Shown here: positions 49,430 through 61,219 of the stretch, piece by piece
Layout: each line of letters starts with the position of its first letter
Numbering within the stretch: position 1 is the stretch's first letter
Source: Pyropia yezoensis
Lineage: Eukaryota; Rhodophyta; Bangiophyceae; Bangiales; Bangiaceae
Length of the DNA stretch: 64,000 nucleotides
Assembly: GCA_009829735.1 (NCBI GenBank)
Contig: CM020620.1
Coordinates: 26,258,951 to 26,322,950, forward strand
Direction of reading: 5' to 3'
Program-made: the position numbers and the translations under genes
Notes under the pieces: model-generated
Told to the model about the DNA's origin: nothing
Seen by the model: only the letters and a program-made list of their open reading frames with translations
Database searches by the model: none

Positions 49430-51466
49430 ATGACAAGCATGGGCTGGGGGGACAAAGGTCTTGCGGCGCGACATGGTGTACATGGCACGATCACTTTGGC
49501 CGCCCCCACTGAAGCGGCCTGCGCCTGCGTCGAACGCCTCAACTCTGTGAACATCTACATGGTTGTCATCATGCTCATCCTGAGAATTGTGGGCGGGACG
49601 CTGGACCCGTCGTTGGTGCCGTATCAGTTTGTCTGGGAGGGCGCGCCCCTGCCGCTGCTCCGGTACGCCGCGGGCCTCCCCTTGTGGTTTACCTTCGCGG
49701 TCATGATGAAAACAGGTGGGATAGAGAGCTCCTCCGAGTACATTGTCCTCTTCACGATCTTCACGGCCACCATCCTGTGGGTGTACGCCCTGCAGTTTAC
49801 GATGCTGTGGGTCTTAAGGTGTGACTGGGAGCTCTTCAGTGCCGTCGCCTGGGCGCGGGAGCTCCTGAAGAGTCTTCCCGAGATATGCCCTGTCGCCAGG
49901 CCCGTCAAGGGCCATTGCACCTGTGACTGCGTACATGTCGCCGCCCGAGTCGGCGACGAAGCCGATGCGCATGACTCGAGCGGTGCTCTTCAGGAGGGAG
50001 AAGCGGGAAACTGGGAACAGGTTGTTGGCGAACCCGAGGGGCGAAACTACGCGGTGCGGATGCGGGTGTTGGCCGGCCGGGGATTTTCCCATATTGCTCA
50101 GCTGGTGGAATGGTTGGCCGACATGGGGACCTGCGAGTCCCCGCTGCGGGTTTTGCAAGCCGTGCCGCTGGGGGTGGCGGTCGTCTACGCGGTACCTATC
50201 CTTGTGGTGGTTATCCCCAGCGATGTACTCGCCCGACTGACTGGGGGTGGCTTTGTCACTTTGCGCATCTGCCTCACTTACCGTGTGGGCGCGAGGGGGG
50301 GGAGAGCCGCGGTGGCAGTGATCCGGATCTACGCCAACCAGTCGGCCGTGCTCCCCCGCGTCCCCGCATGGGGGCTGTGGGTGTTTTCGCAGACCCAATC
50401 CGAGGCGTCCTCATTCAGGCTGCTTCGGGGAGTGACGGGCGCGGAGACGGTGGAGGAATCTCGGCTCCGCGTGCGGAGGGAACTCAACCTGAATGACGAG
50501 CCGTCGTCGGACCGCCAGATGCTGCTGTCTGCCGTTGTTCTCCTGGTCAACTCTGCTGCGGAACAGTTTGACTGGGAGCGGGTGGCGCTGTCAGAGTGTT
50601 GGGAGGCTAAGGGGATGGGGGTGCTCTCTCCCCCAGCGCCGCGCGTGCGTTCCCCCTTACCCACAGCACAGATAGGGTCCAAAGGTGTCTCCCCCTCCTG
50701 GCCACGCGGGGCTAGTCCCCGTGTGTCCTTACATATATACCCCATGTCGGGAGCGCCCGCTCCGTGTGGCGTGGCCCCTCCCCTCGTTGCCCCCTCGCTA
50801 GCACTGCACTTGCCCCGTGGTGAACCCGTCGGGCGACTACCCGCGGGTGCGGCCCACCTCGACAGGCCAATGCCAAGTGGCCACCCTGCTACCTACAGTG
50901 CACCTGAGATGCACCGCCAGCCTCCCACTCTCAATCCCTCTCCTCCACTGTCAGCACTCCCCGCACTCCTCTCCCCACGGCCCACCGCACGTCCACTGTA
51001 CCCTGTCGGTTGCCCTTCCACCTCCCCCTGCCAGCCAGGGGGAACGGGGGAGGAGTGCGGTTGTCAGCAGGAGGAGAGGGGAGAGCCACGTGCCACTGGG
51101 GTGGGTGGAGTGACAAGCCCAAGTACAAGGGCTTGTCCCCCACGCCCCCTCAGTTCACAACACAGAGGCAAAGGGGGAACGGAATCTGGCCGCCTTGTGG
51201 GCAGCACAGCATCCCCTGGTGGCTGCCATTGCACAGCAGGCCTCCGGAAGCTCATTGGCGCCGCAGAGCCGTGGGGTCCCGACTGCCTGCCTGGGCACTC
51301 TGGGAGTTGTGATCAAATCTGCTTGGCTCCGCACAGAAAATGGCCGTGGACAACCTGTGGTGTTCTGAGCCATAGGGGTCAGGCGGGCCCTTGGGGAGGT
51401 GACTTGGGACCCGCCGGGCTATCCTACGTGGAGCCCTTCTCTTGCCGGGGCCCCCTTTGTCAGTGA
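49430..51466 (+). CDS. hypothetical multi-pass membrane protein; 3' end replaced by a family D LTR
   Basis: I chose ATG 49430 (MTSMGWGDKGLAARHG). Hydrophobic stretches look like membrane helices: NIYMVVIMLILRIVGG, YIVLFTIFTATILWVYALQ continuing into FTMLWVL, and VPLGVAVVYAVPILVVVIP. A soluble segment with mixed composition follows (SEASSFRLLRGVTGAETVEE, SDRQMLLSAVVLLVNSAAEQ) to about codon 400; the remainder is Pro/Ser-rich and may be UTR or intron read through. From 51356 the frame is LTR sequence, so the annotated stop belongs to the insertion. I recognise no family. The balanced residue use of the first 400 codons argues for a real gene. Confidence 0.45.
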   Translation: MTSMGWGDKGLAARHGVHGTITLAAPTEAACACVERLNSVNIYMVVIMLILRIVGGTLDPSLVPYQFVWEGAPLPLLRYAAGLPLWFTFAVMMKTGGIESSSEYIVLFTIFTATILWVYALQFTMLWVLRCDWELFSAVAWARELLKSLPEICPVARPVKGHCTCDCVHVAARVGDEADAHDSSGALQEGEAGNWEQVVGEPEGRNYAVRMRVLAGRGFSHIAQLVEWLADMGTCESPLRVLQAVPLGVAVVYAVPILVVVIPSDVLARLTGGGFVTLRICLTYRVGARGGRAAVAVIRIYANQSAVLPRVPAWGLWVFSQTQSEASSFRLLRGVTGAETVEESRLRVRRELNLNDEPSSDRQMLLSAVVLLVNSAAEQFDWERVALSECWEAKGMGVLSPPAPRVRSPLPTAQIGSKGVSPSWPRGASPRVSLHIYPMSGAPAPCGVAPPLVAPSLALHLPRGEPVGRLPAGAAHLDRPMPSGHPATYSAPEMHRQPPTLNPSPPLSALPALLSPRPTARPLYPVGCPSTSPCQPGGTGEECGCQQEERGEPRATGVGGVTSPSTRACPPRPLSSQHRGKGGTESGRLVGSTASPGGCHCTAGLRKLIGAAEPWGPDCLPGHSGSCDQICLAPHRKWPWTTCGVLSHRGQAGPWGGDLGPAGLSYVEPFSCRGPLCQ

Positions 51467-51982
51467 CTCGGGACCGTGGCGACACACCCGGGATCCTGAT
51501 TTGTCCCACCCAGGGAGGCGGATTTGGGCGGTGGAGGTGGCCTTGCTGGCCATTGTGGCCATTTGTTTTGTATTCGTTTTCACTGCGTGTTTTCGTGTAT
51601 TTCCCCTCTTTCCCACTGAGTTTTTTTTTGGGGATTGGCATCTGTGTGTGGGGATTTTCGCTTGCTTTTCGCTTGTGTTCGGCGACCGGGGGTTGATTGG
51701 TGACCCTCGGCACCCCAGTGCAACCCCGGTGTAGGGGTTGCGCTGGAGGACCTGGAGGGGCCGAGGAGGAGTTTCTTGAGGGGTGCTCCGGGGTCTCCCC
51801 GGGGCCAACTTGTAATATCAACGGTTCTTTGGGTTCTTGCTCCCTCAGGCATTTGTCCTTTTACCCTTGCCTCTGAAGGGGCGGGCGAGTGGATCATGCT
51901 GGGACCCTTACTCGTTCCTTCCTGGCCCCGTTGTGGCTTCTTGTGTGTGTGGTTCCTGGGCCAGAAGGGTCATAAGGCTACA
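51356..51982 (+). repeat. 5' LTR of element D2 (627 bp)
   Basis: It begins TGTGGTGTTCTGAGCC and ends AAGGCTACA, collinear with the solo LTR at 25825-26469 but clearly diverged. Shared landmarks include a CTTGAGGGGTGCTCCGGGG block and a CTTTGGGTT...TCCCTC block. Confidence 0.88.
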
Positions 51983-51986
51983 TCTT

Positions 51987-52003
51987 TGGTGAAGCAGCAG
52001 AGA
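51987..52003 (+). promoter_or_regulatory. degenerate primer-binding site of family D
   Basis: TGGTGAAGCAGCAGAGA differs from the A/B/C site at two or three bases and starts four bases after the LTR. It indicates the same primer tRNA with later mutation. Confidence 0.6.
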
Positions 52004-52127
52004 AGGGCCACACTCTTATTCTTTCTCGGGACGGCCCTCTCCTATCCTTGGTAGCGCTTTGGTTCTTTTGGTTCCTCGAACCTGTTCGAGTTACGCATTG
52101 GTTCAGGTCGGTTGCCGTAGGGCCCAC

Positions 52128-52907
52128 ATGGCGGACCTTCCCCCTGGTGGGCGGGGCCGCAGTGCGCCCTCGGATGCATCGATGGTGACACCCGCTGGTC
52201 GTGGTCGTGGGGCCCCTGGTGGTCCTGAGATTCACGGCGGAGGCGGGCCCTCTGGTATTCCGCGCCGGCGTCAGACACTGCCGGCTGTGATTCCTCCTGA
52301 TGCGCGTCGAGACGAGGGGACCGGGGCTCGAGGTGGAACCCGTGTCCCCTGTTCTGCAGATGATTCCGGGCCGACAGAGCTTCATTCGGTCCTTCAGACT
52401 TTCAGTGACGAGGCTTTAGCCACAGTATCGCAGGCCCTGAGCCAGATCCCCGCTAGTCAGGGTGGGTCCGTTGGTCCCGAACGATCCCCTGGTTCCCGTC
52501 GGTCCAATCGTACTAGTTCCCGTCGCTGTCGCTCCCGTCGCCGTCGTTCATCGGGCTCCTCATCCTCTTCCGGTACCTCCGGGTCCTCTTCCTCTAGTGC
52601 GGAGTCCACCGGCGCGCAGGGTGGCGCGCGGCCTGGCCCGGAGATTCTTAGCTGTTCCGATGATCGCTTCTCTAAGGTCCTAGATTATCTTACCAATCGG
52701 CTCCTGAACAAGAAGACCACGATTGGGACCCGAGAAGCGAAGAAGATGGGCCGTGTGGCCCATAACCTGAGACACTCTTTTGCCGGTTACCCGAACTTCT
52801 ACGGGAAAGATGGGCTCAAAGTGTTTACCTGGCTCCGTAAGTTGGGAAAGGCCTGTAACGTTTTCTTCGCGGGGCTCTACATCTGGGGCCACACGTCGGC
52901 CCGGTGA
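52128..52907 (+). pseudogene. gag: gag fragment of family D
   Basis: From ATG 52128 (MADLPPGGRGRSAPSD) the frame gives a Gly/Arg/Ser-rich start, an Arg-Ser block (RRCRSRRRRSSGSSSSSG) and the beginning of a capsid-like domain (FSKVLDYLTNRLLNKK, GLKVFTWLRKLGKACN). The last part matches the family C capsid (FKSLLDYRTNFLLRR, GVFTFLTTFRRACD), so D is closest to C among the families here. The frame breaks off into deleted sequence; no zinc knuckle remains. Confidence 0.8.
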
Positions 52908-52969
52908 CTTCGAGCCCCGGAAGCCTACTGATCCTGAGCCGCTGCTGATCGTGGAGTCGACGGGCCCTA

Positions 52970-53133
52970 TAACGGTTCTTTGGGTTTTTGCTCCCTCGGG
53001 CTTTTGTCCTTTTACCCTTGCCTCTGAAGGGGCGGGCGAGTGGATCACGCTGGGACCTTTACCTGTTTCTTCCTGGCCCCGTTGTGGTTTCTTGTGTGTG
53101 TGGTTCCTGGGCCAGATGGGCCATAACGCTACA
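52970..53133 (+). repeat. 3' LTR remnant of element D2
   Basis: From AACGGTTCTTTGGG to the end CGCTACA this repeats the last part of the LTR at 51356-51982. Its 5' part is lost in the internal deletion. Confidence 0.85.
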
Positions 53134-53280
53134 CAACCACTTCAATCAAGTGTCTTTTCTGCGGACTTTCCCGGGGTACCGTATTTAGATAGGCACAGAA
53201 ACATTTGATAGATGTGGCGGTTTACTATAGAAGACACAATTATTTGCGCAACGAATTTTCTCATTTTCTCATAACAGTCC

Positions 53281-53892
53281 ATGCAGCTCGACAAGCCCTT
53301 TCTGCCTTTAGTGCTTGTTCTCAATCTCCTGGACTTGGCGGTCTCTCACCGGCGTTTCTGTGGGGAAGAAAATGTCCTCTGCGTTCCAACGGACATGAGC
53401 AAAGTGTTCAGTACTATAGGATTCAGGAGGGCTACTTCCAGCAGAGTGGGTGAGGTCACGGTACTGGTGTGTGCGCCGTACGCAACCTTCTACAAGTTGG
53501 TACGCCAGCTGGGGCCTCGGCCTTTTGATTGGACGCCTTGCATTGTGCCGCACCGAGTACTGAAGTTTTCTGTCGAACAAGGGTGTCTAAGTTGCTCACA
53601 GAATCGAGATCTCATCGCAAGCGGTATTCGTTTCGCTGATCAAGGAGGCTGCTCTGGTCCCGAGTGCGAAAAGGCTGGCAATCTTCCGGGGCCCGTATCT
53701 CTGGTCGGGCTTCTGGAGAAAAATGAGTTTTCTAAGGTATGCCGCCACAGATATGGCTTTAGAAAACAGATAACCAATCGTCATACAGTGCGATCCCTCA
53801 CTTGCCCTGGGGTACACGAAGAAGGTGGCCCCCGCTCCAGTGTCCGACCGTTGTCCTGGAATGTTCGGATTTCAGCGATCTGGACGGCGTGA
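53281..53892 (+). CDS. hypothetical protein with possible signal peptide (203 aa)
   Basis: ATG 53281 opens MQLDKPFLPLVLVLNLLDLA, a short charged start and a hydrophobic core that could be a signal peptide. The rest has mixed composition and nine or so Cys, including CGEENVLC and CLSCSQNRD. The local GC content is lower than in the host genes to the left, so a 203-codon frame is less likely by chance. No family recognised and no neighbour suggests a role. Confidence 0.3.
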   Translation: MQLDKPFLPLVLVLNLLDLAVSHRRFCGEENVLCVPTDMSKVFSTIGFRRATSSRVGEVTVLVCAPYATFYKLVRQLGPRPFDWTPCIVPHRVLKFSVEQGCLSCSQNRDLIASGIRFADQGGCSGPECEKAGNLPGPVSLVGLLEKNEFSKVCRHRYGFRKQITNRHTVRSLTCPGVHEEGGPRSSVRPLSWNVRISAIWTA

Positions 53893-54785
53893 GCCAATCA
53901 GCGCCCGTTAATCCCTCGAATAGGAGCCGCCCGGCCGGGCCACTTCACGCGTACCCCCCCCTCAGTTGTGCCAATCGGCACAACTGCGGGGTGGCCAAGA
54001 GAGGGTTCGCACTGAAGAGGTCACCTAATTACAGAAGACCGGCTTGCAAGGCTCTGTGTTCTAATGTCTGCCAGACCAGTCCCCCTCCAGACGGCCCTGA
54101 GAGGCCACCTGGTCTCCATGGGCAGAACGTGCGCGCGCGCAACTAAAGCATCAGCGCGCCCCACGAGTGCCCAAGCATGCTTGGTAAAAAAAGTAGAGCT
54201 CTCAAAGATGGTGAAGTCTCCACACTTCGAATATTTATCCTAAAGTCGGAAAATGCTGAAGAATGTGAAAGTCATGGTCCACAATGTGTAACGTGAAGCT
54301 GTGAGATAAAAGTTAACACCGTTCGACATATCTCGGGGCCCTCTGGGAAGTGGTCACCAGGGGTCGCCTAGCGTACTCAACGCAGTCGACTTACGCGCGT
54401 ATTCTTTTTCAGCGTACTACGCGCACGCTCTGAAAACTCTCCGGATGTGCCTGGTATGCATACAAGCACTCTAGAGGGCACAATGTACGCTGAAGTCTCA
54501 TGCTCGAATGTACTTCTGCCAGGTAAGCTGTTGGGCAAAAAAACATCACGGCCATTGCGTAATTACCATCTTTTCTCGGACGGAAATTGGCTGCATTGTG
54601 ATCAAGTGGGAAATTCTCGGCACTGAGGAAGTCTTTGTGAGCCTTCGTTCTGACCATTTTGCTTGAAAATACGCTTGTGGTGCGCTAGTTGCGACATTTT
54701 TTACAGTACGCTTGCCAGATATCGCGGTATAAGAATAGGTGAGGAAAGTACGTTCTGTCAGTGAAGTTTGATGAAGTCGCTTGCT
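53893..54785. other. about 0.9 kb without features
   Basis: AT-richer DNA between the small ORF and the broken end of the A3 element. Nothing recognisable on either strand. Confidence 0.5.
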
Positions 54786-57425
54786 GACGACAAGCTGTTC
54801 AGTCCCCTGGATTTCCCCTCTCCTCAAGAGGAGGCCATCGTCTCCGACGGAGAACCGCATCTCCGCCACTGCGTCTTGCGCCTCTCTGTGCGACTTGCAG
54901 AAGGGATCCTCGGCCTGAGCCTTAACGACTGCGTCTACCGTCAGAGGAAAGTACTTCTTGTTCCCTGGCGCCTCGGGGTTCAACACATGCTCCGAACGTG
55001 TGACTACCCCCACAATGGAGATGTCATCGTCCATAGGGTGAGTATCCAGCCCCTCAGTAGGTACCCAAGAGAGGCCGTCGGCCAAGGCATGTTGCCGGCC
55101 GGGGTGGCACTCAATATGAAAGTTGAAGAGCGCCAGCCGCACCCGCCACCGGTTGAGGCCGGTGTTAGTGCAATCTGTCTTGAAGATGAGCTACAACGCG
55201 CGGTGGTCACAGTGGATGAGGAGCTTCTCACTCTCCAGGTAGTGCCGAAGTGACGTTACCGCCCACACCACGGCGAGTCCTTCAACTCGGTGACTTAGTA
55301 GTTTCCCTCCGCCGAGTACAGCCCCTTACTGAAGTAACCTACCGGCAAGTACTCCTTGCCCGGCTGCTGCTGCAGCTGCACACAACCAAATTGGTCGTAG
55401 CTAGCATCCGCGTCCAGGCTGTAGTGGCCTCTTAACCTGGGAATAGCCGAGATCGGAGGGTTCAGCAGCTGATCCCGAAGGGTCTCAACGGCCGTCTGCT
55501 CCACCCGACGTAGGAAAGGCAGGTTCTTCGCCAGCGTCGAGCTGACGAGCTCGTTCAGCGGCTTCGCCACCTTTGCGATTCCCTTGTAAAAATTCCGTAC
55601 ACGTTACATACCCCGTGATAGCTCCTTATCTGGGTCTGTGTCCGGGGGTACTGGGCCTTACGAATGGCCTTCAGATTCTTCTCGTTTACACTAAGGCGCC
55701 CCGAACGGACAGCATGTCCCAAGTATTCCACCTCCTCAGAGGTGGCACTTGCTGGCCTTCTGCGACATACTGGCGTCAGCACGTGGCTTGAACACCTGAC
55801 CAAGATGGTCCATACGCTCTTCCGGAGTTCGGGAGAACACGATAATGTCGTCTAGGTACACCAGAGAGATCTGCCACCGCACTCCGGCCTGAATCATGTC
55901 CATGGCGCGCTGGAAAGTTGCCGGCGCGTTGCACAGTCCAAACGGTAGTCGTTGGCACTGGTAGGTACCACAGTGACAGGTAAAGGTAGTTTCGTGCCTG
56001 TCCTCCGGAGCAATGAGAATTTGCCAGTACCCCGCGTCACAGTCTAGGGTGGAGAACACGTTTGCCTCCCCTAGCGACTCCAGACGGTCATCCATCATAG
56101 GACGGGAGTAACAGTCCTTCACCGTGCTCTCGTTGAGTTTACGGTAGTCGATACAGAATCGTGGAGTTCCATCGGGTTTGGGGACAATCACCACCGGGCT
56201 AGCCCACTCGGCGTTGCTGGCCTCAATCACATCGAGAGCCTCCATGCGAGCGACTTGCTCCTTGACGAGGGCCCTTGAACGGGGCCCTCCCCTGTACGAT
56301 TGTTGGCGTATAGGAGCCCCTCCGGGTTTCAACTCGATCCCGTGCTCCGTGGATTACATGAGTCCCAATTGACCATCCCACAACTTGTAATATTTGTCCA
56401 AGAGGCGTTCAACTTGAACCCGCAACTTGGGCGGAACATTCCCCATATCCACATGGGGTCGAGAAGGGGCTGCCAACTTTGCTTTGTGCCTCTCCGGCGC
56501 GGGCATCGTGCCACTGCTCGCACCCGCGTTGAGGGTGACCGCTGTCACGTGTCCCTGATGTTGCTCGATGTGGCAGAACTTGGCTCCCGCATTGAAGTAC
56601 TTGGGTGAGGAACTGAGGTTCATCACCTGGACCTTCCAAGGGACTCCGGCTTTGGAGTCCATCGAGCCAAGGGCAACATGCACTTGGTGCTTTCGAGCAA
56701 TACGGGGGTTAGGGTGCACAAAACTCGTTCCCCGTGTAATCAGTTACAATGTCCATGTGTGCCACCGAGCTGGGAGGCAACGTGACATTATGGGCCAAAC
56801 GCAAAGTAACAGTGAACCCTTCTGATACCTTACAAACAGGCTTCGACTGTGAGATTGTCGCAGGAGCCACAGACCTCCCTTTTCCAAGGATGAGGATAGT
56901 ATCCCCATTCATCAACTTGACCCAGTACTCAGGGCCACAAATCAATGGTACTTGAGTCACCAATTAAGGGGTGCCCAGAAGCAGGGGCACCGACATATTC
57001 TTGGCTACACCATAGGTCACGTCGACCTCTTGGGACCCCAGCCTAGTTGGCAGGGTCACGGCACCAACAATTGGAAGTATCCTACCGTGTATGTCGATCA
57101 TATAGTTGGCTGCGGACCTCCAACGTTGAAGTTCCATCTCATTGGGCATCAGCGACTTGCGTATCAAGGATGCGCCGGATCCAGTGTCAAGTACGGTACG
57201 GGCACAACACGCGCGGCCTGGAGCTACTTGCACCCGGCCAGCCACATGGAAGATCTCTCCTGTCAGAACGGCGATGACCGGACGCGGGTTCAGGCTCTTA
57301 GGGAGTCCTACCCGAGGTGAGCGGACCCCTTTTGGGTCTGCAAAGTATCGGAAAGGGCTGCTTCGTCCTCTTCACTCGCTTGGGCGAGGCTGCCGCTGTG
57401 AGCTTTGGACGTCCAGCTCCAGCGG
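54786..57425 (-). pseudogene. pol: pol fragment of element A3: protease, RT, RNase H
   Basis: Protease DTGSGASLIRKS lies near 57190, RT from about 56330 with [18 protein letters not shown] and an intact YLDD (LVYLDDIIVFSRT), RNase H near 55400-55000 (LDADASYDQFGCVQLQQQ, with Gln where A2 has its stop). Frames are interrupted at several places (around 56350, 55730, 55570 and 55300), and the sequence ends before the integrase. Confidence 0.88.
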
Positions 57426-59105
57426 TCACTCGCTTCCCGCCAACTTGGCTTCGGAGTCTGAGGGCAAAGGGGAGGACGACGAGTCCGAGGACGACGTGTC
57501 CACCTCCTCAGCCGAGGGGGTGGCCACAGCCACCACCGGCCGCGTACTACCCTCACGGCGTGAGCGTACTTCGCTCGTAGCCGACTTCTTACTTGCATTC
57601 TTGAAAAGTTGTTGAATGCGCTTACTCAACTTAGGACGGTCATATGCCCAATGTCCATCAGCGTTGCATTTACAACACCGGGTCTCGGCTTCCGGGAGGG
57701 TCCTCCCAACTTGGGAACCCGATGAGTTGCCCTGGGAAGTTCCAACAGCGGGTCCTAGCTTATCTTTTCGGATCCGGCGAGGCTCTCGAAGCCTTCTGGC
57801 TTTGCCAGCCTCCTCTTGGTGAGCCTGAGCAAGCTCCTAGACTGGAGATGCGAACGAGCCTTCGTCAACCATAGCCCTCAACAACCAGTTGATGAGCTCA
57901 AGTAGGACGTCACCTCGCCAGCTTCTCCACTTGAGGAACTGAGCATGACAGACATGATCTCCGTCCGGTCCCCCTTTGTGAACACCTGTAGCTTATAAAA
58001 TGCCATGCCTTCACTTATGGCATTGTCGTCACAGGCTTTTGTGAAACGAGGTAGGAACTCAAAGACACGGAGGGGATGAGTTCCATCCCACTCCGCTTGG
58101 TGCCCAAAAGAGTGAGTTATGCTCTATTTGGCACGGCCAATAGCTCGGGCCTGGGCAGGACGATACGCCACCGAATTGTGGTTGAAGGCATAGGTCTCAC
58201 TGTCAAGGATCCCCTGGTAGACCGGGTTGGCTACCTGGATCTTGGGCGGCACCTCACGTTGAGGGAAGAGCCGCTGCGGCAGAGGGGTAAACTGACCCAA
58301 AGTCTCTGCCGTCTAAACTGGCGGGCTGGGTGTAGCCCCCGGTGTCTCTGCAGGCAACGCCCCTGTAGAAGGCACTCGACCTGCAGACGTCACTGCGGCT
58401 CCCTTTTTTGGGAGTCACAGGGGTCGATCCCTGGTCGGAACGCCCCGATGCTGGCGTAGGGGGAACTGTTCCCTGCGTCTGCGGGCTTGAAAGGCCCACT
58501 CCGGTCTGGACATGGAGACCATCCGGCAAACTCGCCACAATCTGATTTAAAATTGTATTCGTCATCGCGACCACCAGTTCCGGCAGAGCCTGCCGCAACA
58601 CGTCAGTCACCTCCCGAGGGACAGTTTCCGCCAGGAGAGGGTTTCCGACTCCATTTGAGTCTCGGTCAGCCTCCGGGAGACTACCTGAGGCGTGACCACG
58701 GTCCCCAGGGGTCTCAACCGAGGGCAATAGCGCGAGCCCATCACTGACCAACGGAGGTCCGCCGTCCTCCGAAAGCCTGATTGGCGATGGATTCATGCCA
58801 AAGCTTGCTCCAACCCGAGGGGCTCCCGTTGAAGACGCCTCCTGACCTTGGGACGTCCTCACAGAGCTCACCACTCGGTGGCCGAACTTCGGACCACCAT
58901 CTTCGGGGGAGTCACCCGACTGAACCCCCAACTAAGTTGGTGTTGCCAGTTGCCCGCCCGTACTCCCAGTCCTGCTGGCTGGAGGGACCTCTAGCCCCTC
59001 TGCGACCCCAGGTACACCTGCCTGTGTCTCACCAGTATTCAAAGGCACTGAAGGACGTGCGTCACCCATGTACTCCCCGGACGACGGGAAGTCCGATTCA
59101 GCCAT
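57426..59105 (-). pseudogene. gag: gag of element A3, decayed
   Basis: The ATG at 59105 (MAESDFPSSGEYMGDARPSV) corresponds to the A2 gag start. Pieces of the Pro-rich N-terminus, capsid and Ser/Asp-rich C-terminus are recognisable, separated by frameshifts and stops between about 58250 and 57630. The heptamer at the gag end reads GGGAAGC instead of GGGAAAC. Confidence 0.85.
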
Positions 59106-59203
59106 GTTGACTATCGATCCGCACGACTCAGTCCACGACCACTGTACCTCTGAGACAGAGGGCCCCCTGCACCCGGGTGCACCCGGGGGAAAGTTTACCT
59201 CTG

Positions 59204-59221
59204 TCCCCTGCTGCTCCACCA
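59204..59221 (-). promoter_or_regulatory. primer-binding site of element A3
   Basis: TGGTGGAGCAGCAGGGGA on minus, two bases after the LTR, unchanged although the rest of the copy is decayed. Confidence 0.75.
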
Positions 59222-59223
59222 AA

Positions 59224-59690
59224 CGTGGAAGAACCTCTCGTACACACAGCACCCAAGTTGGGGCGGTGCACGAGGGCTGCCTTCCGTGTCGCGGGAGCCG
59301 GAAGAAGTGCAAGTTGCACACACGCTATCCCTGTTGTGGGGCAATCCCCCCACTGCCAAGCAAGATGATGGTGTGTGGGCCAACACTTTCTTGGTCGGGA
59401 CGGGGAAGCGAGGCCACGCCCCGCTGTCCCTCCCCTTATCCATCCAGGGTCCTCTCAGAATCTCGCCACTCAGAATCTCCCACCCCAGCACCAGCCCACA
59501 AGGCCACACGAAAATTCAAGGCGATAAAAATGCAGATAACCATCAAATCCATGATGGATTTACTATCAAGCAAAGTATCCCTGACTTAGAGAAATGCGGG
59601 ATCGAATGAAAGGGAGAAACGGGTCAGACCAGCTGTCTGCCGCCCCCGTGCGGCGCGCCCTGCCCCCTGCGTGGGGCCAGTTCTGCCACA
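59224..59690 (-). repeat. 5' LTR of element A3 (467 bp)
   Basis: On minus it starts TGTGGCAGAA at 59690 and ends TTCCACG at 59224, with several substitutions against the A2 LTR. Same length within two bases. Confidence 0.88.
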
Positions 59691-61219
59691 GGTCGGTCAC
59701 CTAGGGGGCATATGGGAATGGTGTACTGGTTTTACGCCTGTGGGGTGCCTAGCACCACGAGTGCACAGAGGACAAAAGCCTACGCCGTACCCAGGGAGAC
59801 CGGAGAGTGAGAGATTCACTACCGCCTCGCTTTCTAACCCGGGAGTCCGCGCACCAGGACGACTGTATCCACGTACACGCAAGTCTGAAATTACAAAGGG
59901 GGAAAGCAACGCGCACCCCCGTAAGCACTCATCTCCCTCCCACACCCGCACCCATCGACCCTTCTCCGCAGGGCCACGTGCGGGCCAATCAAATCCTTCT
60001 TATGCAATGCTAGCCAGAATCACCCGACACTGCACCCACGGGTCATCCCGTCCGGCGGGGCAATAGCTCCGACTTCCGTAGGGAGACGAGTCCCGCCCTC
60101 CATCAGTGCCATCAAGACGAATCCTCACCCAACACAATCCCACATGAGCATGACAAAAATTCCAAATTCCGATTCAAAACCCCGAATGCATCCCAACCCG
60201 AAATCCTGGCACGTGGCCAATCCCGGATTGGGGAAAACCCCAACAGGAACGAATCTCGATCCTGGCCCTAGTGGACCGCCTGCAACACGGCCTCCTTCGC
60301 CTCCCATTCGGGAGCCACTGGGCGGCCTGCAGTGCACATCGGCCCTGAGGGGTCATGAGCCCCTCCGGCCACGTGGGAGAGAACGATCGGACACTGACCA
60401 ATCGCCGTCTCGCCCGTGTGGGAGCCTATGGGTCCCTACACATGAGTACCAAGGGATGGTGACGCGGTTGACACCAGACGTCCTATTACTTTGAGGGGGT
60501 TCATAGAGCTGGGCAGTTTTGAGAGATGCGGAAGGGGCAACCCCGGACGGCCTGTGCGAGGGAGGCGAGGCCCTTCGCGGTGAGATCTTGCAGAGGCGTC
60601 CGGCGTGGCTGGAGACCGTCGAGGGGGGGCGGGGACGCAAGAAATGGGGCCTCTCTGTCCAGGCCCATGTGGCTAAACGAGTGTGCCTGTGGGGGGGTCA
60701 TGCCACGGCCGCCGGATCGCAACCTTGCCACTGGGCGCGAAAAAATGAGCGGTCGTGAGCGAGCGGTATGTCGAAACGGGGGCAGGCAAGCAAATATGCA
60801 GTCACCCACATGTTGTCGAGCATAAAAAAACCGTAACAACCTCTGCGGGTGGGGCCAGGGGAGCCAGACCAGTCGGAGATGTAGCTTTCGAAGCTTGTAG
60901 GGAGCTGAATGGCCCCCCGAGTGGGGGGACCTCGTAAAGATCGCGATGGACCCCTGTGCCCCCCCCTCCTAGCAAGGAGGATTGGGCCGACGCGGCCTCT
61001 TGGTATTTTACGGGCTTTTTATTGGTCCGCTCCCATGGAGATGGGACCGAGTCGCCACTGGTTCCGGGGCCCTCATTGGGATTACCAGTGTTGTGGTCGT
61101 TATCTGGGCGTAAACCCACACCAACGGGGTACTTTATCCTCCTGAAGGAGATGGTGGGGAACCCGGGGTATAAACCCTGGAGTCAGAACCGCCGGAACGT
61201 AGAGCTCCACGCGAAGGTG
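59691..61219. other. 1.5-kb spacer before element B2
   Basis: Non-repetitive sequence of mixed composition. Frames up to about 130 codons are open but show no domain. The bases before the B2 LTR are AGGTG (61215-61219). Confidence 0.5.

Larger units (their letters stand above)
51351..53138 (+). mobile_element. internally deleted LTR element D2 (family D) with target duplication CAACC
   Basis: A full 5' LTR (51356-51982), a mutated primer-binding site, a gag start and a 3' LTR remnant ending at 53133 are flanked by CAACC on both sides (51351-51355 and 53134-53138). Most of gag, all of pol and the first part of the 3' LTR are missing, so one deletion spans from gag into the 3' LTR. The remainder is in plus orientation. 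Confidence 0.88.
54786..59690 (-). mobile_element. truncated and decayed Ty3/gypsy element A3 (family A)
   Basis: Read on minus: 5' LTR (59690-59224), primer-binding site, gag (59105-57426), pol from protease through RNase H. Homology stops abruptly at about 54786, just after the residues TEQLVV that lead into the integrase zinc finger. The integrase, chromodomain, antisense ORF and 3' LTR are absent. Many stops and frameshifts divide the frames. The right flank is GGTCG; the left end is a truncation so there is no partner. Confidence 0.9.
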
